A stretch of 64,000 bases of DNA from Microbacterium croceum (GCF_023091245.1 NZ_JAHWXN010000001.1:1612001-1676000); one strand, 5' to 3'; shown: positions 35,994 through 45,384, counted from the stretch's first letter. Numbers and translations are program-made. Notes: a model not told the origin generated them from the letters alone.

Positions 35994-38090
35994 CTATTCG
36001 GCGCTCGACGGCTCCTCCGCCGCGACAGATGCGCTGTCTGCAGGCGCCTCTGCCGTGCTGGTGTCCGCGGCGGGTGCGGAGGCTGCTGCCACCTCTTCGA
36101 CCGGAGCTGCTTCTTCAACCGGGGCTGCTTCTTCGACCGGAGCCTCTCCGACGGGAGCGGCAGGCGTTGCCGGCACCTCCTCGACCGGAGCCTCGACAAC
36201 CGGCGTCTCATCGACAGGGGCGGCCGGCTCCAGGGGCGCGGTGGCGTCGTCGGTGCCGGGAACGGGTTCCTCCGCGACCGGCGCGTCGACGGTCGAGACG
36301 TCGATCGTCGACGGATCCGCACCGTCATCCGTGAGGACGCACACCAGCAGCCACCACTCGGGGAGGGGCGCAAGTTCCCAGAGCGTGGTCGTGGTCACCG
36401 TGCCGACCGTGTCGCCGTTCACATAGGCGAGGTCGACCGTGGCGTTGCCGCACAGCTGGGCCCGGCTCGCGGTGAGCGCGATCGTGCCGTGACCCACCGC
36501 AGCGCCCTCGACGTCGGGAGCGAGAGTCGTGGTCGCGCCGCCGCTGCCATCGATCCGGGCACGGACGGTGGCTGAGGCGGCGCCGGACACCTGCACGATG
36601 TAGTGCGCGACGAAGAACTCCTCCGCCTCGCCGATCCACTCGATCCAGGCCTCACCCTGGCCGACCGTGGGCGATCCCTCCGGAACCGCAGGGTCGACGG
36701 GATCGACCGGGTCGACGGGATCCACCGGGTCCACGGGGGTGACCGGGTCGACCGGCTTCCCGGGGACGACGGGAACGGGAGGAGCGATGACCGGACCGGA
36801 AGGCTCCACGGCATCGGATCTCGCCTCGTCGGCAGGCGGAGCGGCGTCTTCCTTCGGCTCGGGTGCCGGTGCTTCGATGACGACGGGCTCGTCGAGCGCC
36901 ATCGAGGCGTCGGGCCCGACGTCTGCCGAGATCGAGGAGGGGTCGCTGTCGCCTGCGCTGGGTTGCGATGCGACCGGCTGCGCGCCGGTGAGACCGGGGA
37001 TGATCGTCGCGGCCGCGACGACCCCCGCGACGACGAGCGCCGCGGAACCCGCGCCGACGAGAGCCCCCATGCCGGTGAGGATGCCGCCGCTTGCGGCCCC
37101 GCCGCCTGCCGAGCCGGCGGCGCCGCCGGCAGCGGTGGTTCCACCGGCCCCGCCGCCCGAACCGCTCCCCGCTGCGGAACCGCTCGCGGCGGTCCCACCG
37201 GACACGGCCGTGCCGGGGTCTCCGGCGACGACGACGCCGGGGATGGCCGAGGGCGCTGCGGCGAGGGCGACGATCGGAGCGCCCCCACCCTGCAGCGTCG
37301 CCAGGTAGCCGGCCGAGCCGGTGATGCCGAGGACGAGGGGAAGCAGGACCAGAGCGAGTCGCTTCGAGACATCCTTCGCCTCGGCGGCGACGATCATGCA
37401 GCGTGCGCACTCGTCGAGGTGCAGTTCGAGGCGCCTGTAGTCACGGGCACTGAGATTGCCGCGGGAGTAGGCACCCAGGTGCTCGATGGTCCACTGGCAG
37501 TCGGAACCGGGGGCGGCGCTGCGCAGGTGAGCCTGGATCCACGCCTCACGCAGCCCCTCCCTGGCGCGGAAGGCGAGCTGGGAGACGGCGCCGGACTTCA
37601 TGCCGAGCAGCGGCGCGACATCCTGCGGCTTCATCTGCTCGATCTCGGTGTACCAGAGCACTTCCTGCCACCGCGAGGGCAGACTCCGGAACGCCTGTGC
37701 GGTGAGGCTGCGGTCGAGCGCCTCGTTCGCTGCTTGATCGGTGCTGTCCGGGTCGGCGACGGAGTCGAGTTCATCGATCGTCGACTCGCGGCGGGAGCGC
37801 CCCCAGGCGGCCGCAGTGTTGCGGATGCTCGTGAACAGGTAGGCGCGGAAGGAGCCGTTGGGTCCGCCGCCCTTCACGATCGCCTGGTAGATGCGTGTGT
37901 ACGACTCCTGCACGAGGTCGTCGGGGTCGATGGAAGACGTGACGGAGCGGGCGACCGCGAGGCCGGACGGGTAGTGGCGTCGCCAGAGTTCTCCGAACGC
38001 CTCCGTGTCGCCCGAACGGGTGCGGAGGATCAGATCGGCGTCGGCGATCGGTTCGTCGTGCGGAACGTTCTCTTCTTCGTGCACTTTCAT
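35994..38090 (-). CDS. ECF sigma factor fused to anti-sigma zinc domain and membrane/extended C-terminal region
   Basis: The protein is about 698 residues. Sigma region 2 (about 15-100, with DDLVQESYTRIYQAI) and region 4 (about 135-185, with VAPLLGMKSGAVSQLAFRAREGL) are followed by an anti-sigma zinc finger, H224-x3-C228-x2-C231. Next come a membrane helix (about 245-265), a Gly/Ser/Ala-rich loop, a second helix (337-365), an acidic proline-rich stretch with a DPV repeat (about 465-480), a domain rich in Thr/Val strands, and an APVEE repeat tail. This resembles the large ECF groups with C-terminal extensions (ECF52/53 type). The extension probably holds the sigma at the membrane until a wall or surface signal arrives. 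The ATG at 38090 is a best guess; longer in-frame starts reach 38153. Confidence 0.85.
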   Translation of the reverse strand: MKVHEEENVPHDEPIADADLILRTRSGDTEAFGELWRRHYPSGLAVARSVTSSIDPDDLVQESYTRIYQAIVKGGGPNGSFRAYLFTSIRNTAAAWGRSRRESTIDELDSVADPDSTDQAANEALDRSLTAQAFRSLPSRWQEVLWYTEIEQMKPQDVAPLLGMKSGAVSQLAFRAREGLREAWIQAHLRSAAPGSDCQWTIEHLGAYSRGNLSARDYRRLELHLDECARCMIVAAEAKDVSKRLALVLLPLVLGITGSAGYLATLQGGGAPIVALAAAPSAIPGVVVAGDPGTAVSGGTAASGSAAGSGSGGGAGGTTAAGGAAGSAGGGAASGGILTGMGALVGAGSAALVVAGVVAAATIIPGLTGAQPVASQPSAGDSDPSSISADVGPDASMALDEPVVIEAPAPEPKEDAAPPADEARSDAVEPSGPVIAPPVPVVPGKPVDPVTPVDPVDPVDPVDPVDPAVPEGSPTVGQGEAWIEWIGEAEEFFVAHYIVQVSGAASATVRARIDGSGGATTTLAPDVEGAAVGHGTIALTASRAQLCGNATVDLAYVNGDTVGTVTTTTLWELAPLPEWWLLVCVLTDDGADPSTIDVSTVDAPVAEEPVPGTDDATAPLEPAAPVDETPVVEAPVEEVPATPAAPVGEAPVEEAAPVEEAAPVEEVAAASAPAADTSTAEAPADSASVAAEEPSSAE

Positions 38091-38554
38091 CCATCTGTCT
38101 CGGAGCACTCGTGTGCCCTCACAAGAGAGACGCGGGAGGGCGGCCCTCATCACGCGTCTTCTTCATTCTCACCCGAATTTCCCAGCAAGGCCACCCCTTC
38201 ACGGAATTCCCTGCAAATCTTCTGACACAGAGAACCCCAGTTCGGAGGGCTGTTCGGTGCGGGCCGACGAAGAATCTCGAAAAAAGATCGCGAAGCCGCG
38301 TAATGAACCGGCCGCGCCTTCGTCTCATCCCATAGAGACAGCCATACGAGCTCCTCCGGGGGGCGGAGTTCGGGCGCTGGTGCGAGGGGCAACTGCACCA
38401 GCAGGGCGGGTCGGGAGCCTCGGGGGAGGAGTTCCCGGCCCCCCTCTCTATGAAGCGGGAACGAGGCCACCGATCTGGGGACCGGTGGCCTCCCTCCCGC
38501 GAAGATGAACCGGAGCACGCAGAGTTGCGCGTCGTCGCGCGTCGTGCGGACCTC
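38091..38554. other. 464-base intergenic region with a series of hairpins
   Basis: No convincing gene is seen here. Three inverted repeats follow each other: GAGCTCC/GGAGTTC (38348-38371, one mismatch), CTGGTGC/GCACCAG (38377-38401, perfect) and the terminator at 38463. The part nearest the sigma gene (38160-38300) is less GC-rich than its surroundings and should hold the sigma promoter. A structured 5' leader or small RNA is possible but not shown. Confidence 0.5.
38463..38492 (-). terminator. Terminator-like hairpin after nagA
   Basis: GAGGCCACCG (38463-38472) pairs perfectly with CGGTGGCCTC (38483-38492) across a ten-base loop, 62 bases after the nagA stop. Confidence 0.7.
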
Positions 38555-39727
38555 TTACTCGTTGAGGCGTTCTCCCACCCACACGCGGACGACGCGCAGC
38601 GCGGCATCCCACAGCACGGCATCTCCGACGCGGCCGGGGCGCAGATCGCCGATCTCGGCGTCTCGGCCGATCGCTCGTGCCGGTGTCTCGGTCAGGGCTT
38701 GCACTGCCGCAGCCAGAGACGCACCGGCGCTCACCGCCCTCTGCAGCGCGATGTCCTGCGTGAGGGTCGAGCCGGCGATCGAGCCCGTGTCGTCGGCGCG
38801 GGCGATGCCATCGGCCACCGTGACGCTGACGGCTCCGAGGTCGTAGTGCCCGTCGGCGCTGCCGGCGGCGGCCATGGCATCCGTGATCAGTGCGACCCGC
38901 CCCGGGGCCGTGTCGAACAGCAGCTTGATCACGTGCGGGTCCAGGTGCACGTCATCGGCGATGGCCTCGAGCACCACCCGGTGATCGGCCGCGGCGGTGA
39001 GCACCGGGCCCGGCGCTCGGTGGTGGATGCCCGGCATGGCATTGAAGGCGTGCGTGAGGATCGAAGCCCCCGCCTCGAATGCGGCCGCCGCGACTCCCGC
39101 ATCGGCGCTCGTGTGCCCGACAGCGGCCGCAGCTCCCGCCGCCACGATCTGGCGGATCGCGTCGTATCCGCCCGGCAGTTCCGGCGCGATCGTGACCTGG
39201 CGCACGGTGCCGCGCCCCGCCTCGAGCAGTCGGGCGACGTCATGCGCCGCTGGCGCGCGCAGCAGCGTCGGCTCATGCGCGCCGTGGTGCGCCGGATCCA
39301 GGAAGGGACCTTCGAGATGAGAGCCGAGGATGTCGGCGTCGGTGCGCATGAGGTCGGCGACCAGCGCCACGTTGCGGGCGAGTTCGTCGAGCGGTGCGGT
39401 GACGAGCGAGACGACCGCGCGCGTGGTGCCGTGCGCGCGGTGCAGCGCCCGCGCGGCGCGGATCGCGTCGACGCCGTCGTCGAACGAGGCGCCGGCTCCT
39501 CCGTGGCCGTGGATGTCGATCAGGCCGGGGGTGAGCAGTGCGCCCTCTCCCGCCGTCGCGACGGCATCCACGACCTCGTCGGCCGCTGCCCAGTCCGCAC
39601 CGGTGCCGTGCGCGGCGACGCGTCCCTGCTCGATCCGGACCCAGGCGTCCTCCACGACCTCGCCGCGGTCGACGAGCCGGGCGGAGTGGATGAGCAGCGA
39701 ACCGCTCGTCGAGGACTGCACACTCAT
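38555..39727 (-). CDS. nagA: N-acetylglucosamine-6-phosphate deacetylase
   Basis: The 390-residue amidohydrolase has PGLIDIHGHGG (metal HxH), SHLEGPFL (metal glutamate), AVGHTSAD and LTHAFNAM (metal histidines) and LITDAM (catalytic aspartate). It removes acetate from GlcNAc-6-phosphate to give glucosamine-6-phosphate for NagB. Its start overlaps the stop of the GH20 gene by four bases. It lies on the opposite strand, about 5 kb from nagB, so the pathway is split in two units. Confidence 0.95.
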   Translation of the reverse strand: MSVQSSTSGSLLIHSARLVDRGEVVEDAWVRIEQGRVAAHGTGADWAAADEVVDAVATAGEGALLTPGLIDIHGHGGAGASFDDGVDAIRAARALHRAHGTTRAVVSLVTAPLDELARNVALVADLMRTDADILGSHLEGPFLDPAHHGAHEPTLLRAPAAHDVARLLEAGRGTVRQVTIAPELPGGYDAIRQIVAAGAAAAVGHTSADAGVAAAAFEAGASILTHAFNAMPGIHHRAPGPVLTAAADHRVVLEAIADDVHLDPHVIKLLFDTAPGRVALITDAMAAAGSADGHYDLGAVSVTVADGIARADDTGSIAGSTLTQDIALQRAVSAGASLAAAVQALTETPARAIGRDAEIGDLRPGRVGDAVLWDAALRVVRVWVGERLNE

Positions 39728-41235
39728 CGTTCGCTCCAGGGGATCTCGGCTGCGGCGTGGAATTCGACCCCTTCAGCCTTCCACAGCGGCGCGAGCGTCC
39801 CGAGCCGCGTGCGGAACGATTCCCACGTGCGCTCGGGTCCCGCCTGCGGCGACCACGCGACCTCGGCCTGCGCTGCGGCGCGGGGGAAGACCAGTTGCTC
39901 GACCTCGCCGAGCGTGCGAGTGGTCTCGGACCACAGCGGCGCCTCGATGCCGAGGATCGCGGTGTCGGGCACATCGAGCACCGCCGTGGGCTCCCACTCG
40001 TACGCGGTTCGCACATCGGTGATCCCCGCCCAGGTCAGCCCGAGTGGGAAGTCGGGGTCGTACTTCATGTCGAGATAGGTCACGTCGGCCGCCGACATGA
40101 GGAGAGCGCCTCCGCGCTCGACGAAGTGCGCGGCCTCCTCGGCGTGCGTGCCCTCTGGTGTGGTCTTGCCCCAGTACTGCCCGACGGTTCCCTCGGCGAT
40201 GTCCGCCGCGGAGCCCATCTCGTGCCACGCCACGGGGATCTTGCCCGCGTCGACGACGATCGCGGTCGCGCGCGCGGCGAACAGGTCGAAGTCGGCCTGG
40301 GGGGTGCCCAGGGACTCGTCACCGCCGATGTGGATGTACGGACCGGGCGTCATCTCGGCCAGTTCGCGTACGACATCGCGCACGAAGTCGTAGGTGTGCT
40401 CCTCATGGATGCGGACGCTGGAGTGCCCGACGCCCCAGCCGAGATACGTCTCTCCAGCGACGGGCAACGGCTGATCGAGCCGCGCCGAATCCGCGATGAG
40501 GTTGTCGTTCAGCACCGGTGCCTCGACGAGCTCGGGGTACGCGACGCCGATCGCGTGCGTGTGGCCGGGGAGGTCGATCTCGGGGATCACGAGCATGTGG
40601 CGTGACGCCGCGTACGCCACGATCTCCCGGTAGTCGGCCTTCGTGTAGAAGCCGCCGGGGTCACCGTTCGCCGAGGTTCGGGACGCCCTTTCGGTCAGCA
40701 GCGGCCAGGAGTCGATGTGCACGCGCCACCCCTGGTCGTCGCTCAGGTGCAGGTGCAGGTGGTTGAACTTGAGGGCACTGGTGCTGTCGATGAACTTCTT
40801 CACATCGTCGACGCCGAAGAAGTGGCGCGCTACGTCGAGCATGACCCCGCGCCGCGGGAAGCGCGGGGAGTCAGCGACGTCGGCGCCGAGCAGCGCCCAT
40901 CCGGAGTCGTCCTGTCGCAGCAGCTGCAGGAGCGTCTGCACGCCGTAGAAGAGCCCGGCTTCGTCGGCGCCGACGAGGATCGCACGGTCGCCGACCTCGA
41001 GCGTGTATCCCTCCCGTCCTGAGGAGCGGGCGTCGACGAGGAGCTCGATCTCGGCGGGAGCCTCGTCGACGGTCGCGATTCGGATCCCGGTGCGCCGCTC
41101 GACCGCGTCGATGAGCTGGGCGACGGCGGGGGAGGAGCCGAGCACGCGCGTCGTCGGGGTGATCGGCATCCGTCCCTCCCGTGCGATCGCTGACACGGGC
41201 GCGGGGACGAGCGGAAGGGGGTGAGTAAGGACCAT
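39724..41235 (-). CDS. GH20 beta-N-acetylhexosaminidase
   Basis: The 503-residue protein has the GH20 N-terminal domain (residues 1-120) and barrel, with HLHLSDDQGW (161-170), ARHFFGVDDVKKFID, and the catalytic pair D306-E307 in IHIGGDES. It lacks a signal peptide and so works on imported chito-oligosaccharides or recycled wall fragments, releasing GlcNAc. The ATG at 41235 is chosen over an in-frame TTG at 41241 because TAGGTT lies exactly six bases before it, fitting a leaderless start. It is the second GH20 of the window; the first is fused to a D-aminoacylase. Confidence 0.93.
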   Translation of the reverse strand: MVLTHPLPLVPAPVSAIAREGRMPITPTTRVLGSSPAVAQLIDAVERRTGIRIATVDEAPAEIELLVDARSSGREGYTLEVGDRAILVGADEAGLFYGVQTLLQLLRQDDSGWALLGADVADSPRFPRRGVMLDVARHFFGVDDVKKFIDSTSALKFNHLHLHLSDDQGWRVHIDSWPLLTERASRTSANGDPGGFYTKADYREIVAYAASRHMLVIPEIDLPGHTHAIGVAYPELVEAPVLNDNLIADSARLDQPLPVAGETYLGWGVGHSSVRIHEEHTYDFVRDVVRELAEMTPGPYIHIGGDESLGTPQADFDLFAARATAIVVDAGKIPVAWHEMGSAADIAEGTVGQYWGKTTPEGTHAEEAAHFVERGGALLMSAADVTYLDMKYDPDFPLGLTWAGITDVRTAYEWEPTAVLDVPDTAILGIEAPLWSETTRTLGEVEQLVFPRAAAQAEVAWSPQAGPERTWESFRTRLGTLAPLWKAEGVEFHAAAEIPWSER

Positions 41236-41241
41236 GAACAA

Positions 41242-41247
41242 AACCTA
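41242..41247 (-). promoter_or_regulatory. Candidate -10 box, leaderless GH20-nagA operon
   Basis: On the minus strand TAGGTT stands six bases before the ATG at 41235, with no Shine-Dalgarno between. Confidence 0.45.
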
Positions 41248-41348
41248 CCCGTCGGCGTCGCCGAGCGGAACGGCGGATGTCGAATCGATTCTGCGATGGA
41301 CTCCCGGTATGCGGCAGCCTGCGCAGCCTCCCTCATCGGCTATGCTCG

Positions 41349-41430
41349 TAACCGTCGCGACTGGCGTCTGGGTGGACTACCACCGGGGAGCGACTGACCA
41401 CGGAATTCGACCGCGCGCCTGGGCCGATTG
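41349..41430 (+). ncRNA. ZTP (pfl) riboswitch upstream of glyA
   Basis: The conserved parts of the pfl motif are present in order: CGCGACTGGCG (41356-41366), then TGGACTACCACCGGGGAGC (41373-41391) and, after a variable stretch, GCGCCTGGGCCG (41415-41426). These form the paired core and pseudoknot that bind ZTP/ZMP, the signal of 10-formyl-tetrahydrofolate shortage. It lies 40 bases before glyA, and glyA and folD are classic targets. The identification is from the remembered consensus; a covariance search would settle it. Confidence 0.88.
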
Positions 41431-41469
41431 GTACACCCTTCGAATCCGTTGTCAGAGGAGCAAGTCATC

Positions 41470-42744
41470 ATGACCGACCGTTATTTCAACGCCCCCCTCT
41501 CCGAGGTCGACCCGGAGATCGCCGAGGTCCTGGATCGCGAGCTGAAGCGTCAGCAGACGTTCCTCGAGATGATCGCCTCGGAGAACTTCGTGCCGGTCTC
41601 CGTGCTGCAGTCGCAGGGATCCGTGCTCACCAACAAGTACGCCGAGGGCTACCCCGGTCGCCGCTACTACGGTGGCTGCGAAGAGGTCGACGTCGCCGAG
41701 GAGCTCGCGATCTCGCGCGCCAAGAGCCTGTTCGGTGCGGAGTTCGCGAACGTGCAGCCCCACTCCGGTGCATCGGCCAACGCGGCCGTGCTGCACGCCA
41801 TCGCCCGCCCCGGCGATACTCTGCTCGGCCTGTCGCTCGACCAGGGCGGCCACCTCACGCACGGCATGAAGATCAACTTCTCCGGCCGTCTCTACAACAT
41901 CGTCGCGTACGGCGTGAACCCCGAGACCTCGACGATCGACATGGACGAGGTGCGTCGCCTCGCAATCGAGCACAAGCCCAAGGTCATCATCGCGGGCTGG
42001 TCGGCCTACCCGCGCACGCTCGACTTCGCCGCCTTCCGTGAGATCGCCGACGAGGTCGGCGCGCTGCTCTGGGTCGACATGGCGCACTTCGCCGGTCTGG
42101 TCGCCGCGGGTCTGCACCCGAACCCGGTACCCTTCGCCGACGTCGTCTCCTCGACCGTGCACAAGACCATCGGCGGCCCGCGCTCCGGCTTCATCCTCAC
42201 CAACGACGCCGACATCGCCAAGAAGATCAACACGGCCGTGTTCCCCGGACAGCAGGGCGGACCGCTCATGCACGTGATCGCCGCGAAGGCGACCGCGTTC
42301 AAGCTCGCCGGAACGCCGGAGTTCAAGGAGCGTCAGGAGCGCGTGCTCCGCGGCGCTGCTCTGCTCGCCGAGCGGCTCTCGCAGCAGGACGTGAAGGATG
42401 CCGGCATCGCCGTGCGCTCCGGTGGCACCGACGTGCACCTCGTGCTGGTCGACCTGCGTGACGCCGAGGTCGACGGCAAGCAGGCCGAGGACCTGCTGCA
42501 CGACATCCACATCACGGTGAACCGTAACGCGGTGCCGAACGACCCGCGCCCGCCGATGGTCACCTCGGGTCTGCGCATCGGCACGCCCGCGCTCGCCACG
42601 CGCGGATTCGGTGATGCCGAGTTCGCCGAGGTCGCCGACATCATCGCGCTTGCGCTGCTCCCCGGTGCCGATGTCGAGGCTCTGCGCGCCCGGGTCGACG
42701 CCCTGGCATCCGCCTTCCCGCTGTACCCCACGCTGCAGCAGTAG
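41470..42744 (+). CDS. glyA: Serine hydroxymethyltransferase
   Basis: The 424-residue protein has [33 protein letters not shown] and the PLP lysine K232 in [13 protein letters not shown]. It converts serine and tetrahydrofolate to glycine and 5,10-methylene-tetrahydrofolate. AGAGGAG lies before the ATG. The ZTP riboswitch upstream should raise expression when folate one-carbon units are short, together with folD downstream. Confidence 0.98.
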   Translation: MTDRYFNAPLSEVDPEIAEVLDRELKRQQTFLEMIASENFVPVSVLQSQGSVLTNKYAEGYPGRRYYGGCEEVDVAEELAISRAKSLFGAEFANVQPHSGASANAAVLHAIARPGDTLLGLSLDQGGHLTHGMKINFSGRLYNIVAYGVNPETSTIDMDEVRRLAIEHKPKVIIAGWSAYPRTLDFAAFREIADEVGALLWVDMAHFAGLVAAGLHPNPVPFADVVSSTVHKTIGGPRSGFILTNDADIAKKINTAVFPGQQGGPLMHVIAAKATAFKLAGTPEFKERQERVLRGAALLAERLSQQDVKDAGIAVRSGGTDVHLVLVDLRDAEVDGKQAEDLLHDIHITVNRNAVPNDPRPPMVTSGLRIGTPALATRGFGDAEFAEVADIIALALLPGADVEALRARVDALASAFPLYPTLQQ

Positions 42745-42766
42745 CACTCCCTCCCCCCACTCCCGC

Positions 42767-42842
42767 GAGTGCACGAGTTCTCGCCGAGTGCACGGCTTGT
42801 CGACGTGACGAAGCCGTGCACTCGCGCAGAAGTCGTGCACTC
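42767..42842. repeat. Compound nested palindrome between glyA and folD
   Basis: The outer arms GAGTGCACGAGTTCT (42767-42781) and AGAAGTCGTGCACTC (42828-42842) match at 14 of 15 positions. The inner arms GAGTGCACGGCTT (42786-42798) and AAGCCGTGCACTC (42811-42823) match fully. Gaps of four bases on both sides separate inner and outer arms, and the 12-base loop begins with GTCGAC. Each arm carries GAGTGCACG twice, so several alternative folds are possible. It may tune or partly terminate transcription into folD. Confidence 0.8.
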
Positions 42843-42869
42843 GGCGAAGAAGACCGAAGGAAGTCACAC

Positions 42870-43748
42870 ATGACCGCGAAGATCCTTGACGGGAAGGCGG
42901 CGGCGGCCGCGATCCGCGCCGAGCTGACCGAGCGCGTCGCGGCGCTGAAGGCGAGAGGGGTCACCCCCGGCATCGCGACGGTGCTCGTGGGCGCCGACCC
43001 GGCCTCGCAGCTCTACGTCGGCATGAAGCACCGGCAGTCAGAGGCGATCGGGATGAACTCGATCCAGCGGGAGCTCCCCGCGGATGCCACCCAGTCCGAT
43101 GTCGAGGCGCTGATCGACGAGCTCAACGCCGACCCGGCGTGCCACGGCTACATCGTGCAGCTGCCGCTGCCGAAGCACATCGACACCGACGCGATCCTGG
43201 AGCGCATCGACCCGGCGAAGGATGCCGACGGCCTGCACCCGACCAACCTCGGTCGGCTCGTGCTCAACGTCAACAGCCCGATCCACACCCCGCTGCCGTG
43301 CACGCCGCGCGGAGTGATCGAGCTGCTGCTGCGCAATGACTACGACCTGAAGGGCACGCATGTGGTCGTGGTGGGCCGCGGCGTCACGATCGGACGCTCG
43401 ATCGGTCTGCTGCTCACGCGCCGCGACCTGAACGCCACGGTCACGCTCACGCACACCGGCACGGTCGACATGCCGCGCTACCTGCGCGAGGCCGACGTCA
43501 TCGTCGCGGCAGCGGGGGTGAAGCATCTGATCCGTGCAGAGGATGTGAAGCCCGGCGCGGCCGTCCTCGACGTCGGCGTGACCCGCGAGACCGACCCCGA
43601 GACCGGCAAGAGCCTCGTGTTCGGCGACGTGCACCCGGATGTGGCCGAGGTCGCCGGCTTCCTCTCCCCGAACCCCGGTGGGGTGGGGCCGATGACGGTC
43701 GCCCTGCTCATGACGAACGTCGTGGAGGCCGCCGAGCGCGTCGCCTGA
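42870..43748 (+). CDS. folD: Methylene-tetrahydrofolate dehydrogenase / cyclohydrolase
   Basis: The 292-residue protein has the catalytic lysine region ([14 protein letters not shown]), QLPLPKHID, the dinucleotide-binding [16 protein letters not shown] and the C-terminal [17 protein letters not shown]. It oxidises 5,10-methylene-tetrahydrofolate to methenyl and then formyl-tetrahydrofolate. The start at 42870 has GAAGGAAG before it; a longer in-frame start at 42816 lies within the palindrome. It probably shares the glyA transcript and riboswitch. Confidence 0.97.
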   Translation: MTAKILDGKAAAAAIRAELTERVAALKARGVTPGIATVLVGADPASQLYVGMKHRQSEAIGMNSIQRELPADATQSDVEALIDELNADPACHGYIVQLPLPKHIDTDAILERIDPAKDADGLHPTNLGRLVLNVNSPIHTPLPCTPRGVIELLLRNDYDLKGTHVVVVGRGVTIGRSIGLLLTRRDLNATVTLTHTGTVDMPRYLREADVIVAAAGVKHLIRAEDVKPGAAVLDVGVTRETDPETGKSLVFGDVHPDVAEVAGFLSPNPGGVGPMTVALLMTNVVEAAERVA

Positions 43749-43765
43749 CCACTCCGTTCGCAGCG

Positions 43766-43797
43766 AGGCACCCCTTCCATCGCGGAGGGGTGCCTTT
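43766..43797 (+). terminator. Intrinsic terminator after folD
   Basis: GGCACCCC (43766-43773) pairs with GGGGTGCC (43786-43793), with partial extension into the loop, followed by TTTCT. It lies 18 bases after the folD stop and is the clearest T-tailed terminator in the window. Confidence 0.85.
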
Positions 43798-43823
43798 CTG
43801 CGACCTGAGCGGATGCGGCGGCG

Positions 43824-44393
43824 TCAGCCCAGCTCGTCGAGCATGCGGCGCTGCTCCGGCGTCAGGCCATCCTTCAGCTCTGCGCGGGCCGCGGCCGTCT
43901 CCGGAGCCTCCGCCGCAGGAGCAGGAGAGGCGGACGACGAAGCGGCGTCCGACGTGCGGCGCGCCTGCACCTTGCCCTGCACGGCGTCGTAGACCTGGGC
44001 GGCCTTCGCGCGCAGCTTGTCATCGACCTGGTCGTAGATCATCCAGCCGAAGAGCAGGAAGAGGGGAGGCAGCGCGAAGCCCCAGAAGCCGGATGCGCGC
44101 ACGCCGCTGAGCCAGACCGTGAGCACCCACACGATGAGCTCGACGAGGTACACCAGCACGTACTGCACGACCTTCTCGCCCGCCTTGGTGCGCTCGGCCG
44201 CCGACTTCGCGGCGGACCGACGGAACGCGGCCGCGAGCGTCGGCTTCACGAACAGCGCCACCAGCGTCAGGATCACGGCCGCCCACAGGGCGTGCAGGCC
44301 CACGGAGACACCGGGGAACAGCAGGCCGATGAGCAGCAGGACGGCCACGTTGAACACGTACAGCGCGGCGAACCGGATGATTCCGTTCTTCAT
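43824..44393 (-). CDS. Uncharacterised membrane protein
   Basis: The 189-residue protein has four hydrophobic segments (about residues 8-28, 35-50, 78-98 and 104-120) and then a cytoplasmic-looking tail rich in Ala, Glu and Lys (KLRAKAAQVYDAVQGKVQ). It ends with EQRRMLDELG. The start MKNGIIRF at 44393 fits the first membrane helix. I do not recognise a family. It converges on folD. Confidence 0.75.
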   Translation of the reverse strand: MKNGIIRFAALYVFNVAVLLLIGLLFPGVSVGLHALWAAVILTLVALFVKPTLAAAFRRSAAKSAAERTKAGEKVVQYVLVYLVELIVWVLTVWLSGVRASGFWGFALPPLFLLFGWMIYDQVDDKLRAKAAQVYDAVQGKVQARRTSDAASSSASPAPAAEAPETAAARAELKDGLTPEQRRMLDELG

Positions 44394-44566
44394 GCGACCA
44401 GAATCCCACACCCTTCCGTCGGTCGGCAGCATCGCGACGGCGGGGGAGTCGTCGTCGACGGAGCCCACGCCCGCGGCCCGGTCATACACTGGGGGCGCCG
44501 CATCCGCATCCGCGTCCACGCATGTTCGGCCTCCGACGATCCGCCTCCGCCCCCGGGAGCCCTCCC

Positions 44567-45331
44567 ATGACGATCGATCCCGATCCGCTCCTGGATTCCG
44601 TCGACATCCTCACCACCTCCGAAGGGGCGCACTGGCCCGCCCACGTCCACGACGACCATGAGCTGCTGTCGGCGATCACGCGTACCGTGACCGTGGTCAC
44701 CCCGGACGCCGTCTACATCGCGCCTCGCGGAACGAGCATCTGGATCCCGGCGGGCGTCGTGCACGAGGTCACCGCAGCGCCGGGCAACAGCATGCGATGC
44801 ACCTGGTTCGAGCCCGATGCTGCTGCAGAGCTGAGCTCTCGCGTCGTCGTGACCACGGTGCCGCCGTTGCTGGACGACGTGCTCGCGCAGCTCTCGCGCT
44901 ACACCGATCCCGTGCGCCGTGCGCGGGCCGAGGCCTTCGCCCTGGATCTGCTCGGCGACTCCGGCGACGCGGAGGTCGGACTGCCGACGCCGTCCAGCCC
45001 GTGGTTGCGGGCGGTCACCGATGCGCTGGTCGCCGCGCCGGCCGACCGACGCACGGTGGAGGTGTGGGCTGCGCAGTCGTCCGTGAGCGTGCGCACCTTC
45101 ACCCGGCAGTTCGCGACGGAGACGGGGATGGCGTTCTCGCGCTGGAGGGCGGAGCTGCGCCTGCGCATGGCGATGTCGATGCTCGCGAACGGGACCGAGG
45201 TCGGCCGAACCGCCCGCGCCGTGGGCTTCGAATCGCTCGCCGCGTTCTCTGCGGCGTTCCGGCGGCGCACCGGGGTGTCGCCGCGCGCCTTTGCCCGCAA
45301 CCACGGTTCGGTGACCGATTCGCGCGCATAA
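44567..45331 (+). CDS. AraC-family transcriptional regulator next to siderophore genes
   Basis: The 254-residue protein has an N-terminal cupin-like sensing domain (GAHWPAHVHDDHELL; IPAGVVHEV) and a C-terminal AraC double helix-turn-helix (SVSVRTFTRQFATETGMAFSRWR; ARAVGFESLAAFSAAFRRRTGVSPRAF). GGGAG lies seven bases before the ATG. It lies directly upstream of the iron-box-controlled uptake operon, in the same direction. It probably activates that operon when the ferric siderophore is present, but this is inferred. Confidence 0.9.
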   Translation: MTIDPDPLLDSVDILTTSEGAHWPAHVHDDHELLSAITRTVTVVTPDAVYIAPRGTSIWIPAGVVHEVTAAPGNSMRCTWFEPDAAAELSSRVVVTTVPPLLDDVLAQLSRYTDPVRRARAEAFALDLLGDSGDAEVGLPTPSSPWLRAVTDALVAAPADRRTVEVWAAQSSVSVRTFTRQFATETGMAFSRWRAELRLRMAMSMLANGTEVGRTARAVGFESLAAFSAAFRRRTGVSPRAFARNHGSVTDSRA

Positions 45332-45384
45332 TCGACCGATCAACGCAACTTCGGCCATCGAACCGGCAGAAGAGGCGCGACATA

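Noticed and set aside
38150..38518. A 122-codon minus-strand ORF upstream of the sigma factor
   Set aside because: It has no family likeness, no ribosome site, and it covers hairpins that look non-coding.
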